DNA of 64,000 nucleotides from Nocardia terrae (GTDB lineage: Bacteria > Actinomycetota > Actinomycetes > Mycobacteriales > Mycobacteriaceae), in assembly GCF_009760405.1 (NCBI RefSeq), contig NZ_WRPP01000002.1, positions 992,001 to 1,056,000 of the forward strand, in the 5' to 3' direction. This document shows positions 53,387-61,504 of this stretch, one piece after another (positions within the stretch are counted from its first letter, which is position 1; every line of letters begins with the position of its first letter). The notes under the pieces were generated by a model. The model did not search any database and had not been told where the DNA came from. It saw only the letters and a program-made list of their open reading frames with translations. The position numbers and the translations under genes were made by a program.

Positions 53387-53679
53387 CTATCGGTCCGGCG
53401 GATGCCGATGGATCGGTGGCGGTGGACACAGCCGGGCCGGCAGTGCCGCGCGAGCAGGGGCGACGGCGGTGGGCGCATCCAGCAGACGTGCGCGGGTCAC
53501 CACGGCATGACTCAGGGCGTCCGGCTCGTAGGCCCGCAGCTGCGGCGGGGTGTCGGGGGCCGCTCGCCCGCCTCGAGGGCGTCGCCGATCATGGCTACCT
53601 GCAGGGCTTCCCAGCCCCGCAGTAGTTCACGCAGCCGATCGTGGACCGGGCCGGGCGACGACCCGGTCGGCCCACTACC
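53387..53679 (-). pseudogene. Degenerate ORF fragment
   Basis: On the minus strand, one frame reads LRELLRGWEALQVAMIGDALEA, then a shift near 53545 leads to PQLRAYEPDALSHAVVTRAR in the next frame. Both have high GC3 and look coding. No start codon precedes the first part, so this is a remnant. The family was not recognised. The rest of 53331-53714 shows nothing else, except that the M-box promoter must lie here. Confidence 0.3.
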
Positions 53680-53714
53680 TCACGCTGCCCTTCGACGTGC
53701 AACCGGCGTAATAC

Positions 53715-54953
53715 TCAGCGGGACACGAGGATTCGCGGGTGGTCGAGCGCGACCCGCGCCCCGAGTCGCAGCAGGCACAGGCCCGCGACGGCGGCACCGA
53801 AAATCTGTACCGCCGACAGCAAGCCGGTCGTGCCCGCCAGCAGGCCGACTCCGATCACCGGGCCGCCGGTGCCGCAGTAGGCCATGACGAAATAGGTCGA
53901 GATGACATCGGCGTGGCGCTCGGCGGGGGCGGCCGCGTTGATCGCGGTCAGGCCCGACAGGAACACCAGCCCGTGCCCGGCCCCGGCCAGGGCCGCGGCG
54001 GCCAGCAGCAACCACAGCGAGGACACGGCGCCGGCCACCGCCAGCAGCACCAGTCCGGCCGCCAGCAGCGGCAGCCCGGTGAGGTCCAGTGCCCGTTCGG
54101 ATCGGCCGTAACCGGCCAGCTGCGCCAGTGCCCAGGTCACCGGCAGCAGGGCCGCGGCGGCACTGGCGATGACCAGGTTGGTGCTGCCCGACAGGGTGGC
54201 CGCGTAGGTGGGGATCAGGGTCAGGGACACACCGACCACCGCGAAACCCAGGAAGGTCGCCGAACCCGCGGTCGCGAAGGTGCGGCCCATCCCGGCCGGG
54301 ATACTCGGGCGGCGCGGTCGCCACGGTGTGCGGACACCGGTCTCGGGCAGCCCCGCCACGACCATCACCGCCGGCGCCAGCAACACCAGGTGCGCCACGA
54401 ACGGTGTCACGTAGGGGTCCGGAAGATATTGCGCCACCAGCGCCCCCATCAGCGGACCCGCCACCATGCCGCCGGCGGTGGCCACCGCCGCGACCAGGGC
54501 CGCGCGGCGGCGATCACCGCGCGGCTCGAGCTCGGTGATGGCCGCGGTCAGCGTGCCCGAGGCCGCACCCAGCGCCACACCCTGCAGGATCCGCGCCGCG
54601 AACAGCCACCCGACATCGGTGGCGAGTGCGAATCCGAGACTGCCCGCCGCGGCCGACCCCAACGCGGGCAACAGAATCCGCCGCCGTCCCAGCGCATCCG
54701 AGGCCGGGCCCGCGATCAGCAGCGAGGGGATCAGCGCCCCGACATAGACCGCGAACACCAGCGTCGTGGTCAGCGCCGAGATCCCGAAGCGCTGCGCGTA
54801 GCCGTGATACAGCGGTGTCGGAATATTGGTGCCGGTCAACAGGATCAGCAGCGCATAGGCGCTGCCCCAGAATCTCGTTCGGCTCCCCACCGGTGAATCA
54901 TGCTGTGCCCCAGCGCCCGCGGCGCCGACTGTGATCGATTCCTCGACGGTCAT
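53715..54953 (-). CDS. MFS transporter (12-TM efflux type)
   Basis: This 412-aa protein has 12 predicted helices. It has LLTGTNIPTPLYHGYAQRFG in the first loop, motif A-like GPASDALGRRRILLPAL and motif C-like GVALGAASGTLTAAI in TM5. The ATG at 54953 has GGGAGGAA just upstream. The two 19-bp operators in the divergent spacer with the ArsR gene suggest regulation by that protein. The substrate is unknown. Confidence 0.9.
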   Translation of the reverse strand: MTVEESITVGAAGAGAQHDSPVGSRTRFWGSAYALLILLTGTNIPTPLYHGYAQRFGISALTTTLVFAVYVGALIPSLLIAGPASDALGRRRILLPALGSAAAGSLGFALATDVGWLFAARILQGVALGAASGTLTAAITELEPRGDRRRAALVAAVATAGGMVAGPLMGALVAQYLPDPYVTPFVAHLVLLAPAVMVVAGLPETGVRTPWRPRRPSIPAGMGRTFATAGSATFLGFAVVGVSLTLIPTYAATLSGSTNLVIASAAAALLPVTWALAQLAGYGRSERALDLTGLPLLAAGLVLLAVAGAVSSLWLLLAAAALAGAGHGLVFLSGLTAINAAAPAERHADVISTYFVMAYCGTGGPVIGVGLLAGTTGLLSAVQIFGAAVAGLCLLRLGARVALDHPRILVSR

Positions 54954-54974
54954 GCGTTCCTCCCAACCCAAACA

Positions 54975-54993
54975 TGTTCGATAATTCCGAACA
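54975..54993. promoter_or_regulatory. ArsR operator copy 1
   Basis: TGTTCGATAATTCCGAACA is an interrupted palindrome (TGTTCG and CGAACA arms). It lies in the spacer between the MFS and ArsR genes. Confidence 0.65.
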
Positions 54994-55001
54994 TAACAGG
55001 A

Positions 55002-55020
55002 TGTTCGGAAATTGTGAACA
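55002..55020. promoter_or_regulatory. ArsR operator copy 2
   Basis: TGTTCGGAAATTGTGAACA is a second copy starting 27 bp after copy 1. It ends 8 bp before TAGGCT (55028-55033), the -10-like box of the ArsR gene. Confidence 0.65.
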
Positions 55021-55040
55021 TATGGATTAGGCTGAAGCCC

Positions 55041-55403
55041 ATGGCAAGCCGAACCGCCACCGAACTGACCCACCCCGCCCGCGATCAGCTGCGGTTCACC
55101 ACCGTGCTGGCCGCGCTCTCGGACCCGGTGCGGCTTTCCATCGTGGCCCGCCTGGCCGCGGCACAGGGCGCGGAGCTGGCGTGCGCCACCTTCGATCTAC
55201 CGGTCAGCAAATCCACCCAGAGCGGGCATTTCAAAACCCTGCGCGAGGCCGGGGTGATCGCCCAGCGCGACGAGGGCACCCGCCGGATGAACCGGCTGCG
55301 CACCGCCGACCTCGAGGCCCGCTTCCCGGGCCTGCTCGAGCTGGCGATCACCCACGGCCGCAACCCGACCCTGGGCGCCGAGGCCGGGCCTCAGTCGCGA
55401 TAG
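55041..55403 (+). CDS. ArsR family winged-helix regulator
   Basis: This 120-aa protein has the ArsR fold: FTTVLAALSDPVRLSIVARL, then LPVSKSTQSGHFKTLREAG (recognition helix) and the wing DEGTRRMNRLRTADLEARFPGLL. It lacks obvious CxC metal ligands; only one Cys is present (ACATFDL). The ATG follows TAGGCT by seven bases, so it is leaderless-like. It probably controls the divergent MFS gene and its own gene. Its 3' end overlaps the convergent TetR gene by 13 bp. Confidence 0.92.
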   Translation: MASRTATELTHPARDQLRFTTVLAALSDPVRLSIVARLAAAQGAELACATFDLPVSKSTQSGHFKTLREAGVIAQRDEGTRRMNRLRTADLEARFPGLLELAITHGRNPTLGAEAGPQSR

Positions 55404-56017
55404 ACCCCGCGGTAGGCGTCGATGGTGGCCACCAGGTGATCCACGATCTGCTCGCGGGTGGCGCGCAGGGTGCCGTTGAGCCAGGCCGAGAACATCCCCG
55501 CATTGCCCGAGGCCATGGTGACCGCGGCCAGGCGCCGGCGCACCGGATCCTGCACGTGGGCGAACAGGTGGTCCTGGATCAGGCGGGTGAAGGTGGGCAT
55601 CACCGCGATGGTGGTCTGGCCCAGTCCCGTCGAGGAATACGGCTCCACCAGAAACAGCCGCGATTTGCGCGGATCTTCGAGGACCTTGTCCACCAGCGCT
55701 TCCGAGAGCGCGCGATCGCGGTCGGGATCATCGCCGACGGCGAAGGCGGTCATCGGATCCAGGAACTCCTCGGCGATCTGGCGGTAGAGCACGTCCAGCA
55801 GTTCGTCTCGGCTGGCGAAGGATTCGTAGAAGTAGCGGTCGGTCAGTCCCGCGCGCCGGCACACCGCGCGCATGGTGACCGCGCCCGCCCCCGATTCCCC
55901 GATCAGATCCAGTGCGGCCTCGAGCAGCGCGGCGCGGCGCGCCTCCCGGCGTTCGGTCAGCGTCGTGCCACCCCAGATGCGGGGCTCGGCGTCGGAAGGC
56001 GGTTGCTCGGTCTGCAC
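55391..56017 (-). CDS. TetR/AcrR family regulator
   Basis: This 208-aa protein has an HTH at about residues 20-65 (LTERREARRAALLEAALDLI and MRAVCRRAGLTDRYFYESFAS). The GTG at 56017 follows TACTCT by seven bases. The longer open frame upstream has no start site. It is convergent with ArsR and downstream of a secreted-protein gene. Its target is not obvious. Confidence 0.88.
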   Translation of the reverse strand: MQTEQPPSDAEPRIWGGTTLTERREARRAALLEAALDLIGESGAGAVTMRAVCRRAGLTDRYFYESFASRDELLDVLYRQIAEEFLDPMTAFAVGDDPDRDRALSEALVDKVLEDPRKSRLFLVEPYSSTGLGQTTIAVMPTFTRLIQDHLFAHVQDPVRRRLAAVTMASGNAGMFSAWLNGTLRATREQIVDHLVATIDAYRGVYRD

Positions 56018-56103
56018 CGGGTCAAGAGTAATGCCGGTGCCGGGCCGGCACGCACACCCGGCACCGGAGCCGGGCGATCGCGACGACCCGCCGGGTGGTG
56101 CGC

Positions 56104-56502
56104 TCAGCCGGTGACGAAGCAGGCACTGCCCAGATTGATGCCGGTATTGACGGTCAGCACCGCGTACTGCGAGCCGTTGTAGGACCAGGCCTGCACGTAG
56201 TGGGTGCCCGTGGAGGTCGGGGTCCAGCTCGCGGTGGCGCTGCCGCCGCTGCCCAGGCTGAACTGCTGCGGATTGAACGTGGCCGAGGCGCTGTCGTACA
56301 TCCACACATATTCGTTGGGACTGCCGTTCACGGTGATCGTGTAGGAGCAGTTGGTGCCGTAGCCGCCGCCGATGCTGGTGCCGCTGGACACGCTGACGCT
56401 GGTGACGTACGCCCCGGCGTCGGGTGCGGCCAGCACCAGGGCCGCGGCCGCCGCGGCGAAGGTGGTGCATGCGGTGAGAACCGGCTTTCGTGACCGAATC
56501 AT
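56104..56502 (-). CDS. Secreted hypothetical protein with Ig-like beta domain
   Basis: This 132-aa protein has an N-terminal signal peptide (MIRSRKPVLTACTTFAAAAA, with a cleavage site after AGA). The mature part of about 100 residues is Ser/Thr/Gly/Tyr-rich and beta-stranded (TSIGGGYGTNCSYTITVNG, then ATASWTPTSTGTHYVQAWSY) with two Cys that could form a disulphide. It resembles the small exported proteins common in Nocardia. The function is unknown. Confidence 0.78.
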   Translation of the reverse strand: MIRSRKPVLTACTTFAAAAAALVLAAPDAGAYVTSVSVSSGTSIGGGYGTNCSYTITVNGSPNEYVWMYDSASATFNPQQFSLGSGGSATASWTPTSTGTHYVQAWSYNGSQYAVLTVNTGINLGSACFVTG

Positions 56503-56750
56503 CGTCGATCATCTCCCCAGAGGAGCGGGTGAATGAGGAACCTGCGACGCCATTGGCGCATATAGGCAGTGTCTGCGTACAGGGGACCCGACACGCGAAT
56601 ATCGCGGTACTCGTTGCGGATTCGGCCAAGCCGTGCCGTACTCCGCCGGAGCCCGCAACCCTCCGGTGCCGCGCGGTTGAAGCGAAAACGCCACAGCCCC
56701 TAGTGATCCCCTAATTCCGCTCCTCGGCTGGCTCAGGAGCTAACGGCCCG

Positions 56751-57011
56751 CTACCGTACCGATTGTCCGGATCCGCGAGAGGGCGAAACGCGCAGGCGCC
56801 TCCTCGCGGCAGGACCGCGGCGAGCCCGCTTCCCCGAGGCTCGCACCGGCGTCCCCGCACCACCGCGAGGCCGCGCGAAACCCGGCGTCGCCGAGGCGGA
56901 TCCGATCCCCGCTTCGGCGACGCCGTCTGCTCCCGCCGCGGCCGCGGCTGTGAAGACCGACAGGATTCCGGCACAAAGACTTCGCGAAACGGACAGCGCT
57001 GGAATGATCAC
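56751..57011 (-). CDS. Possible small secreted protein (86 aa)
   Basis: The first 34 residues look like a signal peptide (MIIPALSVSRSLCAGILSVF, then TAAAAAGADG). The rest is Arg/Pro-rich low complexity and only weakly GC3-biased (about 70 percent). It may be a chance frame. The remaining 56503-57043 spacer (541 bp) holds no other gene that I can support. Confidence 0.3.
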   Translation of the reverse strand: MIIPALSVSRSLCAGILSVFTAAAAAGADGVAEAGIGSASATPGFARPRGGAGTPVRASGKRARRGPAARRRLRVSPSRGSGQSVR

Positions 57012-57043
57012 GGGCGTTCGATTCCCTCGCAGAAGGACCGCCG

Positions 57044-57478
57044 ATGATGGCTCGCAGTCTGTCCGTGCAGAACCCGGCCCCCGCCCGGGCTCCCGAACCC
57101 GTCGAACCCTCCGAATGGGGACACCATCTGGGCGTGGGCGAGGACATCGCCGACAGCCTCTACGCCGACCAGCTCGGCGCGCTGATCTTCGTGCGCAAAC
57201 TGGTGCGCGCCGGATACCTGTTCAACGCCCTCGTCGCGATCGCGGTCTGGGTGGCGATCACCCTGTGGGGCCGCTATTCCGGGCCGCGCTCCTTCCACGA
57301 CTGCGCCGCCGTGCCCGGCTTCCAATCCGGCTGCAACCCCGACCTGGAAGCCTGGATCGTGGGCGGGCTCAGCGGTTTCGTGCTCGCCATCGTCGTGTTC
57401 ACGCTGCTGTCGTTGCCCTGCTTCGTGGTCGCCTACGCGGTGCGCTGGTCGGCGCGGGCGATGGCCGACCGCAACTAG
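57044..57478 (+). CDS. Hypothetical membrane protein (144 aa)
   Basis: The ATG at 57044 has AGAAGGA upstream. The protein has a proline-rich cytosolic N-terminus of about 50 residues, then two helices (about 58-78 and 102-128) with a Cys pair in the loop (SFHDCAAVPGFQSGC). The function is unknown. It is convergent with the winged-helix gene and overlaps it by 4 bp. Confidence 0.75.
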   Translation: MMARSLSVQNPAPARAPEPVEPSEWGHHLGVGEDIADSLYADQLGALIFVRKLVRAGYLFNALVAIAVWVAITLWGRYSGPRSFHDCAAVPGFQSGCNPDLEAWIVGGLSGFVLAIVVFTLLSLPCFVVAYAVRWSARAMADRN

Positions 57479-57783
57479 CGCGGCCCGGGTGGGGGAGCGG
57501 CGGCGACGATCTCGCGCAGCGCCGCGATATGGCCGTCGAAAGCCGCACGCCCGGTGGCGGTCAGGCGCGCGCGCAGCTTGTGGCGGCGGCCTTCCAGGCG
57601 GCGCTCGGTGGCGACGTAGCCGGCCTCCTCGAGCGTCGAAAGCTGTTTCGACAGCGCCGAATCCGACAGGCTCAGCCGGTCCTTGAGGTAGGCGAACTCC
57701 GCCCAGTCCGCGGCCGCCAGTGTCGCCACCAGGTTCAAACGCGTACTGGGATGGATCAATTCGTCGAACCGCGCCCCGCTCAC
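57475..57783 (-). CDS. MarR/PadR-like winged-helix regulator
   Basis: This 102-aa protein has RFDELIHPSTRLNLVATLAA (first helix), then YLKDRLSLSDSALSKQLSTL (recognition helix) and the wing RRLEGRRHKLRARLTATG, the PF13601-type stand-alone winged helix. The GTG overlaps the stop of the membrane protein gene (GTGA). It is the probable binder of the two ACTTTCC operators upstream of the operon. Confidence 0.88.
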   Translation of the reverse strand: MSGARFDELIHPSTRLNLVATLAAADWAEFAYLKDRLSLSDSALSKQLSTLEEAGYVATERRLEGRRHKLRARLTATGRAAFDGHIAALREIVAAAPPPGPR

Positions 57784-58244
57784 GCGCGTGCCCAGCGTCG
57801 CAGCACCGACAGGATCTCCGGCCCGCCGAACCCGACGATCGCCGCGATCAGCACCGCCGACCAGGTGCGCGGATGTTCGACGCCGTCGGCGTTCAGGGCC
57901 AGCGCCGCGGCGACGGTCAGCCCGACCAGCCCCAGCAGCATGACGATCACGACCAGGGGGGTGCGCCGCCCGGCCACCGCGGTACTGACCTGGATGCCCG
58001 CGGTGCGCCGGCGCCCGTCGAGCAACCGCGACGCCAGGCCCGAATGTCCGGCGCCGAACACCAGCGTCGCCACGATCATCAGCCACGGCGGCCCGAAATC
58101 CCCGAGCAGTCCCAGCGTGACCCAGCCGCCCGCCATCGCCCACCAGTACCCGCGCGGCAGGCCGACCTCGTCGGCCACCTGCCGACGTGCGTGTCCGGCG
58201 GCGTCGAGCGCGGCGCGCGCCTGATCGGGAGTGATGCCGTCCAT
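57780..58244 (-). CDS. Hypothetical membrane protein (154 aa), first gene of the winged-helix operon
   Basis: A soluble N-terminal helix (MDGITPDQARAALDAAGHAR) is followed by four transmembrane helices in two pairs (about 33-68 and 92-128). Similar proteins often precede PF13601-type regulators in actinobacteria. It is translationally coupled to the regulator. Its function is unknown. Confidence 0.8.
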   Translation of the reverse strand: MDGITPDQARAALDAAGHARRQVADEVGLPRGYWWAMAGGWVTLGLLGDFGPPWLMIVATLVFGAGHSGLASRLLDGRRRTAGIQVSTAVAGRRTPLVVIVMLLGLVGLTVAAALALNADGVEHPRTWSAVLIAAIVGFGGPEILSVLRRWARA

Positions 58245-58256
58245 GATGACCCCTTC

Positions 58257-58275
58257 ACTTTCCTGCTTGGAAAGT
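58257..58275. promoter_or_regulatory. Winged-helix operator copy 1
   Basis: ACTTTCC-TGCTT-GGAAAGT has perfect 7-bp arms and lies 13 bp before the membrane protein gene. Confidence 0.8.
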
Positions 58276-58283
58276 AAGACTCC

Positions 58284-58302
58284 ACTTTCCCGGTGGGAAA
58301 GT
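58284..58302. promoter_or_regulatory. Winged-helix operator copy 2
   Basis: ACTTTCC-CGGTG-GGAAAGT has the same arms as copy 1 with a different 5-bp centre. It starts 27 bp after copy 1. Confidence 0.8.
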
Positions 58303-58326
58303 CAAGGGGTGGGTGAAACCGCCGCG

Positions 58327-60195
58327 CTAGCCCAGCAATTCGTCCAGGTAGCACCAGCGCCAGGACTCACCCGGCTCGACGCTGCGCATCACCGGGTGGC
58401 CGGTGTCGTTGAAATGCTTGGTGGCGTGATTGCCCGGCGAGGAGTCACAGCAGGCGACATGACCGCACTCGAGGCACATGCGCAGGTGCACCCACACCAG
58501 GCCCTCGTCGAGGCATTCGCCGCAGGCGTCGGGGGTGTCGGGCACCCGCACACACGGCGCCTCGCGCAGATGCTCGCAGGCCCCGGCGGTGATCGGGGAC
58601 GCCAGGACAGTGCCGTCGTCCTCGTCGGCCTCGGAGATGCGGTCGATGGTCGACTCCTCGATGTCGAGGGTCGACATGACCGCCTGCAGCACTTCCTGGT
58701 CGACCTGCCCCGAATCCCGGATGCCCAGCACCGTCTCGCGTTCGGCGGCCAGCATCGCCAGCCGCAGTCGCCGGTATTCACCGCTGGGGGTGACCCGCTG
58801 GGATTCCGAGCGGCCCAGCAACTCCCACGCCGCCTGCGCGCGCACCACCACCCGGTTGCGCAGCGCGTCGACCACATCCGGGGGAGTCTCCGGGGCGATG
58901 TTCTCCTCGAGCGCCTTCAACCCCGCGGAGGTGGCCTGCTGCAGCAGATTCGCCTGTTGCAGCAGGTCTTCGGCCTGGCTCGGTCCGCGTAGGCGCAGCA
59001 CCCGCACCAGCGCCGGCAGCGAGAGTCCTTGCAGCAGCAGCGTTCCGCCCACCACCACGACCGCCACCAGCTGCAAGGTCGCCAGCTCCGGGGTGTCGGC
59101 GGGCAGCAGCAGCGCCGCGGCCAGCGTCACCACCCCGCGCATGCCCGCCCACGACACCACCGCCGGGCCGGTCCACTGCGGGCGGGGTTTGCCGTGGCGG
59201 CGGCCCGCGAACCGCCAGGTCAGATACGTCGTCGGGAACACCCAGATCGGGCGCGCCACGATGACCGTGGCCAGCACCGCCACACACGTCAGCAGCAGTG
59301 TCGTGTGCGGCAGATCGCTGTGCCAGGCCGCCTCCACCAGATGGCGCACCTGCAGCCCGATCAGCAGGAACACCGCGGACTCGAGAATGAATGCGATGGT
59401 GCGCCAATTGGTGTGCTCGGCGATGCGCGAGGCCGCGCTCTGCCACTGCGGGGCGCCGTGACCCAGGATCAGCCCGCAGGTGACCACCGCGATCACCCCC
59501 GAGGCGTGCACCGCCTCGGCCGGCAGGTACGCGATCCACGGGGCCAGCAGCGACACACTCGTATCCAGCACCGGGTCGCTGATGCGCCGGCGCAGGAACG
59601 CCAGCACCATCGCCGCTACCACACCGAGCAGCGCGCCACCTCCGGCCGCGCCGATGAAATCCGCGCCCGCCTCCCACAGCGTCACACTGCCCGCCATGGC
59701 CGCCACCGCGGTCCGCAAGGTCACCAGCGCGGTCGCGTCGTTGAACAGCGACTCACCTTCGAGCAGGGTCACGATCGGGCGCGGCATCCCCACCCGCCGC
59801 GCCACCGCCGTGGCCGCCACCGCGTCCGGCGGGGCCACGATCGCCCCGATCGCCACCGCCGCCGAGAACGGCACCGGCAGCAGCCAATACACCACCGCGC
59901 CCACCGCGAACGCGCTGAACAACACCAACCCCACCGACAGCAGCGTGATCGAGGTCTTCTTCGGCCGGAAATCCACCAGCGAGGTGCGAATCGCGGTCGT
60001 GTACAACAACGGCGGCAGCAACCCCAGCAACACCAGCTCGGGTTCGATGTCGAACTCCGGCACGAACGGCAGATACGACGCGATCACCCCGGCCACGGTG
60101 AGCACGAACGGCTCACCCAGCCCCAGCCGCCGCGCACCCGCGGCCAACGCCACCGCCCCCGACACCAGCACGACCAGTCCGAACGCCCACTCCAC
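58327..60195 (-). CDS. Na+/H+ antiporter (CPA1/NhaP type) with C-terminal UBP zinc finger
   Basis: This 622-aa protein has a 12-helix CPA1 antiporter domain (residues 1-400) with IVAPPDAVAATAVARRVG and the ion-site motif EGESLFNDATALVTL, then a long cytosolic linker, and at the C-terminus (about 540-620) a ubiquitin-protease-type zinc finger (CEHL, CGECLDEGLVWVHLRMCLEC, HFNDTGHPVMRS). The finger is eukaryote-like, and this fusion is found in several actinobacteria. It exchanges Na+ or K+ for H+. The ATG begins MEWAFGLVVLVSG. It is monocistronic. Confidence 0.93.
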   Translation of the reverse strand: MEWAFGLVVLVSGAVALAAGARRLGLGEPFVLTVAGVIASYLPFVPEFDIEPELVLLGLLPPLLYTTAIRTSLVDFRPKKTSITLLSVGLVLFSAFAVGAVVYWLLPVPFSAAVAIGAIVAPPDAVAATAVARRVGMPRPIVTLLEGESLFNDATALVTLRTAVAAMAGSVTLWEAGADFIGAAGGGALLGVVAAMVLAFLRRRISDPVLDTSVSLLAPWIAYLPAEAVHASGVIAVVTCGLILGHGAPQWQSAASRIAEHTNWRTIAFILESAVFLLIGLQVRHLVEAAWHSDLPHTTLLLTCVAVLATVIVARPIWVFPTTYLTWRFAGRRHGKPRPQWTGPAVVSWAGMRGVVTLAAALLLPADTPELATLQLVAVVVVGGTLLLQGLSLPALVRVLRLRGPSQAEDLLQQANLLQQATSAGLKALEENIAPETPPDVVDALRNRVVVRAQAAWELLGRSESQRVTPSGEYRRLRLAMLAAERETVLGIRDSGQVDQEVLQAVMSTLDIEESTIDRISEADEDDGTVLASPITAGACEHLREAPCVRVPDTPDACGECLDEGLVWVHLRMCLECGHVACCDSSPGNHATKHFNDTGHPVMRSVEPGESWRWCYLDELLG

Positions 60196-60273
60196 GAGAA
60201 CATCGTGCCAGCCGCACCCGGCGATCCCGGCATCGGCTCGCCACGGGCGAACAGCGCCGCCCGCACCCGATGG

Positions 60274-60549
60274 CTACTCGGCGTGCCCCGAACGCGAGCG
60301 CGAGATCGCGAACACCGCGATCCGCGCGATCAGCGCCACTACCCACAAACCCACCCCGACCAGCTTCAGATCCGACTCCGCATCGGAATAGGCCCCCACC
60401 AGGATGGCCACCACCCCCGCCCCGAAACACAACGCCGTCACGGCATTACAGATCGTCCGGGTGACATGCAGGCCCACGGGCAACCCCGCGGTTCGCTCGA
60501 TGCTGATGGTGAAACTCCCTGCCCGACTACTGAACTGGACCCCGCGCAC
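60274..60549 (-). CDS. Hypothetical membrane protein (91 aa)
   Basis: There are two transmembrane helices (about residues 30-52 and 60-82) after an N-terminal tail of uncertain start: GTG at 60549 gives MRGVQFSSRAG. The tail GLPVGLHVTRTICNAV begins the first helix. The C-terminus is Arg/Ser-rich. It is divergent from the next membrane gene by 187 bp. The function is unknown. Confidence 0.6.
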   Translation of the reverse strand: MRGVQFSSRAGSFTISIERTAGLPVGLHVTRTICNAVTALCFGAGVVAILVGAYSDAESDLKLVGVGLWVVALIARIAVFAISRSRSGHAE

Positions 60550-60736
60550 CCTATCGCGTCACCGGCGAAACCGCCGACCCGCTCCCGTTTCCACTGGCCC
60601 GCAGCCCGTTTGACGCCGCGCTCACCTGCGGCGAAGCACCGGCTGCGGCGCCGACAGCGCGAACAGCCCGCAGCCGCCCGCCGGTCTCGTCCCGGCGTCG
60701 GGAGCAGGTGTCGACGCGGGGCCCTACCATCGGCTG

Positions 60737-61019
60737 ATGATCTTCGGGGCGGGCAGGCGGGGATATCCCGGCTGGCTGAGCTGGGTGCTGGCACTGGTCC
60801 CGGTGTGGTCGTGCGGACTGCTGACCACACCGTTGTTCATCGTGCTGGCCATTCGCGCGCGCTCGGGACGGCTGGCGCTCGCGGCGCTCGGATACACGCT
60901 GGCGCGGGCGGTGGCGCACTGGTCCAAGGACTCGCATCCGGTGCCGTTCTACCTCGCCTGGGCAGTCCTGTACGACTACCGGACCGATGACAGCCCGGTG
61001 CTGTGCGCGGGATCCCTGC
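60737..61019 (+). pseudogene. N-terminal part of a membrane protein, possibly frameshifted
   Basis: The ATG at 60737 lies six bases after TACCAT. The frame encodes WLSWVLALVPVWSCGLLTTP (first helix) and a second hydrophobic helix, then loses its coding character near 60990. The frame stays open for another 600 codons, but only as antisense of the cysteine-synthase gene. Either a frameshift joins it to the next feature or it has decayed. The end is approximate. Confidence 0.45.
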
Positions 61020-61049
61020 GCGGCCCGCCGCGATGTCCTCGACGGCGAA

Positions 61050-61361
61050 GTGCCGGTGGACCTTTCACAGCACACGATCCAACTGATGCTGCCGGCCTTC
61101 CTGTGGGCCGTCTTCGCCATCGGGCCCGTCCTGCTGTTCGCCGGGACCCTCGGCCGACTGGGCCACCATCCATCCGCCACCTGGCTGGCCCTCGGCGTGA
61201 TCGCCCTCGCGATCCTGACCTCCCTGCTCGAGTCGCTGCTCGTGGCCGTGTGGAAACGCGACGCGGGCGAGATGCTGCTGGCAGCACCTTTCACCCTCGC
61301 CGCGGGCGCGGGCCTGTGGTGGGTGCTGCATGCCATGCCCCCAGCGTCGCTGCACATCTGA
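61050..61361 (+). CDS. Hypothetical membrane protein (103 aa)
   Basis: Three hydrophobic helices follow VPVDLSQHTIQLMLPAF (about residues 10-34, 44-64 and 74-96). The frame opens at 60987, and GTG at 61050 is the most plausible start. It could be the continuation of the preceding fragment after a frameshift. The function is unknown. Confidence 0.5.
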   Translation: MPVDLSQHTIQLMLPAFLWAVFAIGPVLLFAGTLGRLGHHPSATWLALGVIALAILTSLLESLLVAVWKRDAGEMLLAAPFTLAAGAGLWWVLHAMPPASLHI

Positions 61362-61504
61362 CCGCTGAATCACGTGGCCGACCGGCTCGAACTTCCCGGG
61401 TAGGCGGATCATCTCCACGCGCCGATGCTGCTGCGCGACGACAGCGTCGTGTCCGGACGAAGCCGTTCACCGCAGGGCGTCGATGTTCGTGCCGCGGTTG
61501 CGTG

